DNA of 30,255 bases from a virus. Shown one piece after another: positions 21,849-30,001 of this stretch. Where the stretch lies: IMG/VR virus record IMGVR_UViG_3300017917_004106, positions 1-30,255 of that record; one strand, given 5' to 3'. The translations under genes were made by a program, and so were the position numbers. Positions within the stretch are counted from its first letter, which is position 1. The number at the start of each line of letters is the position of its first letter. The notes under the pieces are model-generated. The model made no database searches. It worked only from the letters and a program-made list of their open reading frames with translations, and was not told where the DNA came from.

Positions 21849-22562
21849 ATGGCATCTTTTCAATCATTAGAAGTAGAATCAATTCAAGCAGGAACTGCAG
21901 GTATTCCACCAATTTCTACAATTGATATTTGGCAATCCCTGGATCCTACTCTTCCATTTTCACTTCAAAATTGGGGCATATCTAATTTCCAAGGTATGCA
22001 CAATCAGATAGGTGTGCATAATGGTATTGGTGCTCATATTTTAACTGGACTTTCTTCCTTGATTGGATTTAAATCTCAAGTTGGTGGTCAAGTTCATGCA
22101 GAACCATCATCAAATGCTGCTGCAGTGCAGATGGCATTTTCATCTCCACAACTGATCCAAACAACACCACTGAATGCAACAACGCTTTTTCAAAGTGGGA
22201 CAGCAGTTTGTGTAGCTCCTTGTTCTGATGAGAACGCAAAGAAGAATGTAGAACCTCTTCAAAATTCTTTGGATAAAGTTTTAGAATTGAATGGGGTTAG
22301 TTTTGATTGGAGGGAAGATGTAGTTCCCATCAAAGCAGAAAAAGAAACAAGGCAAATTGGATTAATTGCTCAAGAAGTAGAAAAGATTGTTCCAGAAGTT
22401 GTTACAGATGAAATAGTAGAAGGTCAAACATTAAAGAGTATTAGATATGAAAACCTTGTTGCTATTTTGATTGAAGGTATGAAAGAGCAACAAGAACAAA
22501 TCAATTCCCTTAAGGAGACAGTTCAAGAACTGTCCACCAAACTTGCAGAGTGCTGCTCCTGA
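21849..22562 (+). CDS. Structural protein with C-terminal S74 intramolecular chaperone
   Basis: A 237-aa protein. The first 120 residues are beta/loop (FQSLEVESIQAGTAGIPPI, GMHNQIGVHNGIGAHILTG). From Ser126 (CSDENAKKNVEPL) it has a complete peptidase_S74/endosialidase chaperone domain: VLELNGVSFDWRED, RQIGLIAQEVEKIVPEVV, IRYENLVAILIEGMKEQQ, ending in a coiled-coil helix with a Cys-Cys-Ser tail. Such domains trimerise the upstream fiber part and then cut themselves off at the conserved Ser. The upstream part is short, so the mature product would be only about 125 residues, perhaps the tip or cap of the baseplate needle encoded just before it. It is the last gene of the long baseplate operon. 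The domain call is firm; the location is a guess. Confidence 0.85.
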   Translation: MASFQSLEVESIQAGTAGIPPISTIDIWQSLDPTLPFSLQNWGISNFQGMHNQIGVHNGIGAHILTGLSSLIGFKSQVGGQVHAEPSSNAAAVQMAFSSPQLIQTTPLNATTLFQSGTAVCVAPCSDENAKKNVEPLQNSLDKVLELNGVSFDWREDVVPIKAEKETRQIGLIAQEVEKIVPEVVTDEIVEGQTLKSIRYENLVAILIEGMKEQQEQINSLKETVQELSTKLAECCS

Positions 22563-22571
22563 TGCTATGAT
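22543..22571 (+). promoter_or_regulatory. Sigma70-like promoter with extended -10 for the tRNA cassette
   Basis: TTGCAG (22543-22548), a 17-nt spacer, then TATGAT (22566-22571) preceded by TGC. The TGCTATGATG string is identical to that of the gp32 promoter. It lies at the 3' end of the S74 gene and would start transcription near 22578, ahead of the 56-aa ORF, the structured segment and the tRNA. It is unlike the late-type promoters of the surrounding genes. Confidence 0.6.
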
Positions 22572-22599
22572 GGTTAGGTAAGCAACCCCCCTAACAACT

Positions 22600-22770
22600 A
22601 TGCAAATTGATCGTGACCAACTGGAAGAACTGAAAGGTCTTCAAGAAGATACTGCTGCTCACTTTACTGACACCAATTTAGTTAGTGGGGAAACTTATTG
22701 GACCTGTGTAGAAGCATTTGCTCAAGCAAAACTTGCAGAACTTCGTGGTGAGTTGGTTTATGAGGGTTGA
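22600..22770 (+). CDS. Small ORF, 56 aa, unknown function
   Basis: ATG 22600 opens a 56-codon frame: MQIDRDQLEELKGLQEDTAA, HFTDTNLVSGETYWTCVEAF, AQAKLAELRGELVYEG. It looks like a real protein: two amphipathic helical segments flank a loop, with one Trp and one Cys, and no long low-complexity stretch. There is no clear Shine-Dalgarno, since the 5' end of the expected transcript is only about 22 nt away. It is the only coding gene of the cassette driven by the 22543 promoter, followed by the structured segment and tRNA-Leu. Short acidic proteins of this kind are common in T4-like cyanophages. I recognise no family, and it could be spurious, though the promoter spacing supports it. Confidence 0.55.
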   Translation: MQIDRDQLEELKGLQEDTAAHFTDTNLVSGETYWTCVEAFAQAKLAELRGELVYEG

Positions 22771-22773
22771 CTG

Positions 22774-22871
22774 GGACTGAGGTTTGAGGTAGACTAACCA
22801 AGTCCGTGTGAAGGAGTGCTGGAGGTTTCGTGCCTGTGAAGAGGAAACTCTGAGGCTGTGTAAATCCTCCA
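22774..22871 (+). ncRNA. Candidate structured RNA upstream of tRNA-Leu
   Basis: This gene-free stretch between the 56-aa ORF and the tRNA is about half G+C, well above the AT-rich neighbours, and folds by eye into strong stems. Hairpin 1: GGACT (22774-22778) with AGTCC (22801-22805), enclosing GGTT (22781-22784) with AACC (22796-22799). Hairpin 2: TGGAGG (22820-22825) with CCTCCA (22866-22871), enclosing GCCT (22832-22835) with AGGC (22853-22856), capped by AGAG-GAAA-CTCT (22840-22851), a GNRA tetraloop. CCAAGT (22798-22803) can alternatively pair with ACTTGG (22871-22876), which includes the first bases of the tRNA, so a switch is possible. I match it to no known RNA family. It might be a tRNA leader, a regulatory RNA or a decayed tRNA gene. 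Confidence 0.5.
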
Positions 22872-22874
22872 CTT

Positions 22875-22947
22875 GGCGGTGTAGCCCAGCGGAAGAGGCA
22901 AACGACTTAAAATCGTTCAAGGGTGAGTTCGAATCTCACCACCGCTA
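22875..22947 (+). tRNA. tRNA-Leu (anticodon UAA), short variable arm
   Basis: Full cloverleaf. Acceptor GGCGGTG (22875-22881) with CACCGCT (22940-22946), with G-T at the end pair. D stem GCC/GGC. Anticodon stem AACGA/TCGTT with loop CTTAAAA, giving anticodon UAA (22908-22910). T arm GTGAG-TTCGAAT-CTCAC. A73 follows as discriminator, which fits leucine. CCA is not encoded. The variable loop is only CAAGG (five bases), whereas bacterial tRNA-Leu normally has a long extra arm. It would read UUA, a frequent codon in this AT-rich genome. Confidence 0.92.
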
Positions 22948-23017
22948 TTTCAAAATTGACTTTTAATTCCAAAAATCCCCTCGAAAAATTTTCAGGCAAA
23001 AAATGACTGTAGGGTTT

Positions 23018-23758
23018 TTACAACCATTCTTCATTATTAGGGTCTTCAAGAAAACTTATGATAGAACTGCTAATTCCTATAGATGTGTTAATTTGTGATT
23101 TTGACTGATTGTAGGCATAATTCTGCAATTCATATTGCAATCGCGCATCCTTTAAAAAATTAACTTTGACAATCAAATCATCTCTTTCTGTAACAAGAGG
23201 TCCTATTTGATTTGAAAGAGTAGTAATAGATGCAGCTGCTGCCACACAAGAACCACCAGGAGCACTACTACAATCTATTTCATTGCAACTTGACAATCCT
23301 GCATGATATGTTCCAATAGATACTGTTACAATGCTGTTTGATACTCCAATTCCTAAATTAGATGATGATAATGTTTGTGTTGATTGTAAGAATGGGTTTG
23401 TTCCACTAAGAGAATAAACTTTACAGTTAATTGTAGAAGATGCCACAGAAACAAAAGAAGATGTAGTTCCACATCCAGCATTTGATGCATTTTGCCCTAT
23501 CGTTAAAATTTCAGTTTTTAAATCTGCAATTTCATTGGTTAATTCTAAAATTCTATTATCTAATTTTTCTATAGGAACATTATAATTTTCTATAACTTCT
23601 TCTGGTCCCCAAATCTTAATGTATTCAGTTGCACCTATACCTGTGGGAATTATATATCCTGTTTGAACAGTTGTGACTTGTTGCAACTGCTTTTCATCTA
23701 AAGAAATTTTTTGATTATATAATTCAAGAAGTGCTTCAGTTTGCGTGCTAATTGGCAT
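23018..23758 (-). CDS. Virion structural protein, coiled coil, function unknown
   Basis: A 246-aa minus-strand protein. Residues 1-30 are helical (TEALLELYNQKISLDEKQLQ), followed by YIIPTGIGATEYIKIWGPEE. A coiled-coil helix LDNRILELTNEIADLKTEIL lies at about 66-85. The central domain contains six cysteines (NAGCGTT, INCKVY, SSCNEIDCSS, GGSCVAA) and is Ser/Thr-rich like fiber sequences (NLGIGVSNSIVTVSIG). A second helical region (LVTERDDLIVKVNFLKDARL) and the acidic FLEDPNNEEWL end follow. There is no signal peptide. The gene stands alone on the minus strand between the tRNA cassette and the giant fiber gene, reading away from the latter with a shared promoter region. The heptad-like helices and fiber motif suggest a trimeric structural or adaptor protein. 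I do not recognise a T4 counterpart. Confidence 0.72.
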   Translation of the reverse strand: MPISTQTEALLELYNQKISLDEKQLQQVTTVQTGYIIPTGIGATEYIKIWGPEEVIENYNVPIEKLDNRILELTNEIADLKTEILTIGQNASNAGCGTTSSFVSVASSTINCKVYSLSGTNPFLQSTQTLSSSNLGIGVSNSIVTVSIGTYHAGLSSCNEIDCSSAPGGSCVAAAASITTLSNQIGPLVTERDDLIVKVNFLKDARLQYELQNYAYNQSKSQINTSIGISSSIISFLEDPNNEEWL

Positions 23759-23780
23759 CAGTCAAAAATGTTAATAATCC

Positions 23781-23788
23781 TATTTATT
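23781..23788 (-). promoter_or_regulatory. Late promoter AATAAATA (minus), 246-aa gene
   Basis: Minus-strand AATAAATAGG about 23 nt upstream of the ATG at 23758. It abuts the opposite-facing GATAAATA, forming a compact divergent pair. Confidence 0.55.
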
Positions 23789-23796
23789 GATAAATA
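23789..23796 (+). promoter_or_regulatory. Late promoter GATAAATA (plus), 1667-aa fiber gene
   Basis: GATAAATAAG lies 35 nt upstream of ATG 23832. It differs from TATAAATA at one base. A moderate ribosome-binding site AAGGA (23818-23822) follows before the start. Confidence 0.55.
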
Positions 23797-23831
23797 AGAC
23801 AGAAGAAATGTAACCAAAAGGATAATCTGAG

Positions 23832-26800
23832 ATGCCTTTAGCGAGATTAGAAAATTTTCTTAAAAATTTAAGCGGTAATACATTATATGTAGATCCTAAT
23901 GATTTAGATTCCACTGATTCTATTGAAAATAGAGGAAATTCTAAATTACGTCCTTTTAAAACAATTCAAAGAGCTCTTTTAGAGGCAGCAAGATTTTCAT
24001 ATGTAGCTGGAACTAATAACGATATATTTGATCAGACTACTATTTTAATTTCTCCGGGCACGCATTACATTGATAATAGACCTGGGTATTATGTTACATC
24101 ATCCAATGTAATTAAGGATGCTGGAAATTTTACTAAAACTATTTCAGAGTTTAATATTCTTAGTAATTTTGATATCACAGATTCAGATAATCAACTTTAC
24201 ATTTATAATAGTGTTGATGGTGGTGTTATATTACCAAAAGGAACATCTCTGGTTGCATCTGATTTAAGAAAGACTAAAATTAGACCATTATATGTTCCAG
24301 ATCCAGAAGATTCAAACACTGGAGATACAGCAATTTTTAGGTTGACTGGATCTTGTTATTTCTTTGGTTTTACCATTTATGATGGTGATCCATCTGGGAA
24401 AGTTTATAACACCTATGGTCCAAATACAGTTTCTCCTTTTTATTCTCACCACAAATTAACAGCATTTGAATATGCTGATGGAATTAATGAAGTAGTTAAA
24501 AATAACTCTAACACAGGTCGTACAGATTTAGAAACATATTATTATAAAGTTGCCTTAGCTTATGGGCAACAATCTTCCAGAAATATAATTGATGGGGATT
24601 ATAATTTCCAACCAAATATTGATGAGTATAGAATTGTAGGTGAACTTGGCGTAGGTTCAGTAGGTATTTCTTCAATTCGTAGTGGCGATGGGATATCTGC
24701 CACAAGTGTTATTACTGTAGATACAGAAACTGAACATAAATTATCTCCATTTACTCCAATATTGATATCTGGAGTTGGTAATGCAGAAGGATCTCCAACC
24801 ACAGATGAATATAATGGAAATTTTGTGGTTGCACAGGTTTTAACTGAAAAACGATTTACATATGTTTTACCACAAATTCCAACAGGGTCACTTTTTCCAA
24901 GTTTTGATGGATCTTCAATAAAAGTTATTTCTGATACTACAACTTCTTCATCTCCATATGTTTTCAACTGCAGTTTGAAATCAGTTTATGGTATGAATGG
25001 TCTTCATGCTGATGGATCTAAAGCAACTGGATTTAGATCCATGGTGACTGCACAGTTTACAGGCATTTCACTTCAAAAAGATGATAGAGCATTTGTAAAA
25101 TATGATGAAGATTTAGGAACATATAGAGATCAAACTACTTTTGGAGTTAATCAATTTCTTCATCAAGATATAGATTCAATTTATAAACCAGAATGGTCAA
25201 GTGCTCATATTAAAGCTTCAAATGATGCATTTATTCAATGTGTGTCAATTTTTGCTATTGGATACTCAAATCAATTTACTGCAGATGCTGGCGGTGATCA
25301 AAGTATTACTAATTCTAATAGTAATTTTGGACAAAGATCTTTATTTTCTGAAGGATTTAAAAAAGATGCTTTTCCAAAAGACGATCATGGATTTATAACT
25401 CATATTATTCCTCCCAAAGATATATCTTTAGATTCTCAAAATATTAACACATACCTGACAAATAAAGATTTACCCAACACAAATTCAAGATTATATTTAC
25501 AAGGTTTTAATGACATTTTAACTCCACCAAATTCTAAAGTTAGAGGATATTCAATTGGTGGAAAATATGATGATAAAATTTATTACATCTATAATGGCGT
25601 TGAATACTATGCTAACATAATTCCAAATTATCAAGTTAATGTTGGAATAACAACAATTGACACATCACTTAACACTCTTACATTATCAAGTGTGTCTGGT
25701 ATCAGCACAGGACTTTCTGTAAAGATTATTTCAAAAAATGCTATTTTGCCAGATGGTATTGAAGCAAATAAAACTTATTTTGCAAAACTTGTTGGTGGAA
25801 ATAATATAAGAGTTTATGAGAACTTAGAAAATTGTAATGGTGATACTGGAAACACTGGTCAGACTGCAGTTAATATTAAAAATATTGTTGGACTTTCTTC
25901 TGACAATTTATTTGTATTGAGTAAAGTTTCTGACAGATCTTCTGGATCTGTAGGAAGTCCTATACAATGGGATAGCACTAACAAAAATTGGTACATAGGG
26001 ATTTCAACTGTTGTAGAATCTCCTAATTTTATTTCAAATATTGCAAACTTAACATCAACACCACAATTATTTTTAAAAAGAATTATTGATACAAGATCTG
26101 ATGTTGATAGATCTTATAGGATTAGATATGTCATTCCAAAAGAATCTCAATCTGCAGCAGTCCCAACATCAGGATTTATTTTCCAAAAATCTTCATACCC
26201 ATTAAATGGAACATATCCAATTGGAGTAACTTCTACATCTTCTTCTGTAGAATTAAGTGCTGGTGCCAACAATACTGATACTTTATCAGCTATTAGAAAT
26301 AAAAATGTTATTGTTGATGCATGGTATTCTAGTGGAACTGCCACAATAATAACTAAAAATCCACACTATTTAAAAGCAGGTAATAAAATTAGAATCTTCA
26401 ATTTGAAGAGTGCTAATGAACCAAATCCAATTGGAATTGGAACTGGAACAGGATACAATGGTATCTTCGTTGTTGCATCTGTTCCAAATGATCTTACATT
26501 TACCTATTCAATTTCAGTAGATCCTGGTAGTATCACAGCTGGTGTTTCTACCATCACAAGTTGGTTAAATGAAAGGAATTGTACCCAAGTATCAAGGGTT
26601 CCACCATACACAATTTATCAAGACAATAGGCAAAATCTTCCATATTTTGTTTGTAATCAAATTGAAAATCACTATCAAGCATACAAAATTAAACAAATTC
26701 AAAAATATTCAGAAGGATCTACTGATGGTGTTTATCACATTACACTTGATGCATATAAAAATACTCCTACCATATCTCCATACAATATAAGTGAATATAA

Positions 26801-28835
26801 ATTTGGACAAAGTTTAGATAATCTTTATCCAAAAATAGATTTTGATAATTATAATGTTGACCCAGATCCAACTGTCACTGTTGCTTCGAGGCAAGTTATA
26901 GGTTCTGTAGATATTAATGATCCTGATTTAAGTTCAACCAAAGAAACTATAGTTGAACTTTTCAAAGATTTTGATCTTGGTAAGAAAATAACAGGGTTTG
27001 TAAAATCTGGAAATGACATTATTGTTACAACAAGTCAAAATCATGGTCTTGCTGGAATCAAAAGACTTGTTTCATTATCTTTAGGATCTGGATATACTAA
27101 TGGTACATTTTATGATATTCCTCTTTGTGGAGGATCTGGACAAAATGCCACTGTAAATGTTAAAGTTTCTGGTGGCGTTCCTACATTTTTTGAAGTTGCT
27201 AATTCTGGATCAGGATATCTTGTAGGTGAAACTTTATCTATTAAAGGAATTCCTGGATCAACAACAGTTACTACTGTTTCCATTCCTTCTAATGGGTTAA
27301 ATTTTGATGCTAATGAATCAGATTTAATTCAAATTTTAGGAGCAACGAATTCTTCAAATAATGGACAATTTGTAATTTCGTCTGTTACAGCAAATACTAT
27401 AACATATTCTAATTCTGCTGGTGTAACAGAATCTCCAACCAATGCAGTTTTAATTTTTTCTGGTCCAGGATATCCAGTATCTTCAGTTTCCTATGATGCT
27501 ACAACTGGTATCAGCACTATTACGACAGGTGCTCTTGACCCTCATGATTTTGTTTTGGGGAATAAAGTTTTATTTGATGTTAATAATTTAGGTATTTGTA
27601 CCGTAACAAGTAACACAGGAAACACTACATTTACTGTTGGTGGAGATGCAAGCACTGCAACCAGAGTTTATTCTATTGGATTAATCCCAACATTAAAAGA
27701 TACTGATTCTTTAAATGAAAATCTCAATACTAGAGATTATGTTGCTTATTCTGGATTTAAGAGTAGATTATCAACTCCCATGACAGTCTTCTCTACATCT
27801 GTAAATGTTAATACCACCAATGGATTGAAAAAAGGTGATTTCATTCAAGTAGAAAATGAAATAATGCTGGTGACTAAAGTTGATGTTGGAAATTCTATTT
27901 CAGTAAAAAGGTCTTTGTTCTCAACTCAAGCAAGAGAGCATTCAATTAACTCTTCAGTAAAGGGCATTAATATTGTTCCAGTAGAACTTAGAAGACCTTC
28001 AATTTTAAGAGCATCTGGACATACATTTGAATATACTGGTTTTGGTCCAGGAAATTATTCCACTGCAATGCCAAGTAATCAAACTAAAGTATTGAGTGAT
28101 AAGCAAGTATTAAATTCACAATCTCTTGCTAATAGAGGTGGATATGTTGTTTATAGTGGAATGAATAGTAATGGAGAATTCTTCATAGGTAAGAAAAAGT
28201 TTGATGCCTCAAGTGGACAAGAAATAGTTACTACAGGAGAAGGAGATGTAGCGATAGTTTCTGATTTTGATTCTTTAACACTCAATAAGTTGACTGTCAA
28301 TAAAGAAATTGATGCATCAACTGCTTCAGTTAAGGTAAATGATCTCAAAGTTCTTGGAATAACCACATTTACCAATTCTACAGATTCTACTTCTTGCACA
28401 ACTGGATCTATTCAAATTGCTGGTGGAGTTGGAATTGGGAAAACTGTTAATATTTGTGGAGATCTGAATGTAGCTCAACATGCTACAGTAGGTAGTGGAT
28501 TGACAGTTACTGGTGTCTTAAGAGTTACAGATGATATTGTAGCATTCTGGGCATCTGATCAAAGATTGAAAGATAATATTACTAAAATTGATGATCCATT
28601 AGCAAAAGTTATCTCAATTAGTGGAAATACTTTTGATTGGAATGAAAAGTCTGATAAGTCTGGGCATGATGTTGGGGTTATTGCACAAGAAGTTCTTGAA
28701 GTTCTTCCAGAAGCAGTTACAACAAGGAGTGATGGATACTTAGCAGTAGATTATCACAAAATTATACCACTTTTAATTGAAGCAATTAAAGATCTAAAAA
28801 CTGAAATTGATGAATTGAAAAAGGATAAAAAATAA
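23832..28835 (+). CDS. Giant tail fiber/baseplate-attached structural protein with S74 chaperone
   Basis: A 1667-aa protein, the largest in the window. The N-terminus MPLARLENFLKNLSGNTLYV, then LRPFKTIQRALLEAARFSYV, is the cyanophage form of a beta-helix (pectate-lyase-like) entry. A long beta-rich body of Ser/Asn/Thr/Gly repeats follows, with pieces such as GDGISATSVITVDTETEH and NSGSGYLVGETLSIKG. Near the C-terminus is a repeat-type shaft (ITTFTNSTDSTSCTTGSIQI, GGVGIGKTVNICGDLNV). The last 93 residues from Ser1575 (SDQRLKDNITKIDDPLAKV, FDWNEKS, DVGVIAQEVLEVLPEAV, VDYHKIIPLLIEAIKDLKTE) are an S74 chaperone that would trimerise the fiber and release itself. It is likely a receptor-binding or wedge-attached fiber. 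The gene ends head-to-head with the adhesin-like gene on the other strand, with no terminator seen. It is similar in style to proteins often annotated as structural or gp10-like in relatives. Confidence 0.88.
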   Translation: MPLARLENFLKNLSGNTLYVDPNDLDSTDSIENRGNSKLRPFKTIQRALLEAARFSYVAGTNNDIFDQTTILISPGTHYIDNRPGYYVTSSNVIKDAGNFTKTISEFNILSNFDITDSDNQLYIYNSVDGGVILPKGTSLVASDLRKTKIRPLYVPDPEDSNTGDTAIFRLTGSCYFFGFTIYDGDPSGKVYNTYGPNTVSPFYSHHKLTAFEYADGINEVVKNNSNTGRTDLETYYYKVALAYGQQSSRNIIDGDYNFQPNIDEYRIVGELGVGSVGISSIRSGDGISATSVITVDTETEHKLSPFTPILISGVGNAEGSPTTDEYNGNFVVAQVLTEKRFTYVLPQIPTGSLFPSFDGSSIKVISDTTTSSSPYVFNCSLKSVYGMNGLHADGSKATGFRSMVTAQFTGISLQKDDRAFVKYDEDLGTYRDQTTFGVNQFLHQDIDSIYKPEWSSAHIKASNDAFIQCVSIFAIGYSNQFTADAGGDQSITNSNSNFGQRSLFSEGFKKDAFPKDDHGFITHIIPPKDISLDSQNINTYLTNKDLPNTNSRLYLQGFNDILTPPNSKVRGYSIGGKYDDKIYYIYNGVEYYANIIPNYQVNVGITTIDTSLNTLTLSSVSGISTGLSVKIISKNAILPDGIEANKTYFAKLVGGNNIRVYENLENCNGDTGNTGQTAVNIKNIVGLSSDNLFVLSKVSDRSSGSVGSPIQWDSTNKNWYIGISTVVESPNFISNIANLTSTPQLFLKRIIDTRSDVDRSYRIRYVIPKESQSAAVPTSGFIFQKSSYPLNGTYPIGVTSTSSSVELSAGANNTDTLSAIRNKNVIVDAWYSSGTATIITKNPHYLKAGNKIRIFNLKSANEPNPIGIGTGTGYNGIFVVASVPNDLTFTYSISVDPGSITAGVSTITSWLNERNCTQVSRVPPYTIYQDNRQNLPYFVCNQIENHYQAYKIKQIQKYSEGSTDGVYHITLDAYKNTPTISPYNISEYKFGQSLDNLYPKIDFDNYNVDPDPTVTVASRQVIGSVDINDPDLSSTKETIVELFKDFDLGKKITGFVKSGNDIIVTTSQNHGLAGIKRLVSLSLGSGYTNGTFYDIPLCGGSGQNATVNVKVSGGVPTFFEVANSGSGYLVGETLSIKGIPGSTTVTTVSIPSNGLNFDANESDLIQILGATNSSNNGQFVISSVTANTITYSNSAGVTESPTNAVLIFSGPGYPVSSVSYDATTGISTITTGALDPHDFVLGNKVLFDVNNLGICTVTSNTGNTTFTVGGDASTATRVYSIGLIPTLKDTDSLNENLNTRDYVAYSGFKSRLSTPMTVFSTSVNVNTTNGLKKGDFIQVENEIMLVTKVDVGNSISVKRSLFSTQAREHSINSSVKGINIVPVELRRPSILRASGHTFEYTGFGPGNYSTAMPSNQTKVLSDKQVLNSQSLANRGGYVVYSGMNSNGEFFIGKKKFDASSGQEIVTTGEGDVAIVSDFDSLTLNKLTVNKEIDASTASVKVNDLKVLGITTFTNSTDSTSCTTGSIQIAGGVGIGKTVNICGDLNVAQHATVGSGLTVTGVLRVTDDIVAFWASDQRLKDNITKIDDPLAKVISISGNTFDWNEKSDKSGHDVGVIAQEVLEVLPEAVTTRSDGYLAVDYHKIIPLLIEAIKDLKTEIDELKKDKK

Positions 28836-29984
28836 TTATATAAAGGGTGTTGCTGTTGGTTTAGATCCTAAATATCCTGTGTCTCCATTGACATAGGTAA
28901 TAGCAGGACCTGCAAAAGTAGGACTCGTAATGACAATAGATGCTCCACCAGGACCTCCAGATATTCCATTGCGACTTTCTCCAACATTTCCCCAAGAACC
29001 ACCAGCCCCACCACCAACACTAGGACCATTAATACATACATTTTGGAATCCTTGACTAATTCCTCCTGGACCGCAAGCTGTACCTCCTCCATTACCACCA
29101 CTTCCTGGACCATTTACTGTTCCATCCCCACCATTACTACCCTGTCCCCCAGAAATATTGTTTGCTCCAGGTCCTCCCCCATTACCACGTGGTCCACCAT
29201 TATATCCTTGTCCACCACCACCTCCTCCTCCACCAGATCCAATATTCGTTGGACCTGCTCCAGGGGATTGAAAATATGTTGTTTTTGTAGAATTGCCACC
29301 AGCACCACCTCCACCTCCACCATAAATATACCCATTATTATTGATATAAAGACGCTCGCATTGAGAATTTAGACCATTACCACCAGGACCTCCAGGAGAC
29401 CCATTATCAGCATTAAGTCCACTTGCAGCATTTCCACCAGCACCTCCACTTCCATAAATGTTCCCATCATTATCGAAATAAACTAATGTTCCTCCTTTAT
29501 CTGCTTCGTTTGGAATAGTAGCAGAATATGAAGATGCATTGTTTGTTAAAGAAGAATAGCAAGTTCCACTATTTCTAATGTCTATAAACATTACATTGGT
29601 ATTTTTCTTATCTGTATTTGGATTATAATTTCTCCCATTAGAGTAAAAAGAATTAAAATTGTATTGATCATTATTTCCAGTTAATACTGATGCTTCAATA
29701 GGTGGTGCTGCGTAAATATATTTGCTTCTAAAATTTCCCACATTCATATTACTTCCAGGTCCAGTATACACTTGTAGTAATCCTATGTTTGGATAATAAG
29801 GAGAATCTGAATTTGTTCTAATTTGCTCAGTGCAATTGTTGGACCTAAGAATATTTCCACCATATCCAAGTTCACTCATACTAATTTGAGAATTAGCATT
29901 TGAGGCACCTCTGAATTCAGTATTAATTTGTGAAAATGAAATTGAATTTCCAGGGGATGGAAGTTTTTCTACTGGAACTGGCAT
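28836..29984 (-). CDS. Polyglycine-rich adhesin-like structural protein
   Basis: A 382-aa protein. A TTG at 29993 in frame would add three residues; ATG 29984 is chosen because it gives the familiar MPVPVEKLPSPGNSISFSQ opening. Residues 1-170 form an N-terminal attachment domain (SFSQINTEFRGASNANSQI, MSELGYGGNIL). The C-terminal half is dominated by Gly runs: GGAGGNAAS, GSPGGPGGNG, YGGGGGGAGGNST, GSGGGGGGGGQGYNGG and GGPGANNISGG. The clusters are regularly spaced, as in the polyglycine-II sandwich of phage tail-tip adhesins such as the S16 gp38 type. A C-terminal GASIVITSP... strand region closes it. It lies between two fiber genes on the other strand. It probably binds a host surface receptor. 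The fold is inferred from composition. Confidence 0.8.
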   Translation of the reverse strand: MPVPVEKLPSPGNSISFSQINTEFRGASNANSQISMSELGYGGNILRSNNCTEQIRTNSDSPYYPNIGLLQVYTGPGSNMNVGNFRSKYIYAAPPIEASVLTGNNDQYNFNSFYSNGRNYNPNTDKKNTNVMFIDIRNSGTCYSSLTNNASSYSATIPNEADKGGTLVYFDNDGNIYGSGGAGGNAASGLNADNGSPGGPGGNGLNSQCERLYINNNGYIYGGGGGGAGGNSTKTTYFQSPGAGPTNIGSGGGGGGGGQGYNGGPRGNGGGPGANNISGGQGSNGGDGTVNGPGSGGNGGGTACGPGGISQGFQNVCINGPSVGGGAGGSWGNVGESRNGISGGPGGASIVITSPTFAGPAITYVNGDTGYLGSKPTATPFI

Positions 29985-30001
29985 TGGGAACAATTTATAA
30001 C

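Noticed and set aside
22573-22595. GTTAGG/CCTAAC hairpin as a terminator or regulator
   Set aside because: No T run follows, and the transcript expected from the 22543 promoter starts inside it, so the stem would not form in that RNA.
22678-22920. Minus-strand 80-aa ORF over the tRNA and structured segment
   Set aside because: It is antisense to the 56-aa ORF, the stems and the tRNA, with no recognisable protein character.
22980-23020. Possible terminator for the 246-aa gene (GGTT/AACC stem)
   Set aside because: The stem is only four pairs and the T run is displaced; not convincing.
29043-29372. Plus-strand Thr/Ser-rich ORF opposite the polyglycine gene
   Set aside because: Antisense shadow of Gly codons in the adhesin-like gene.
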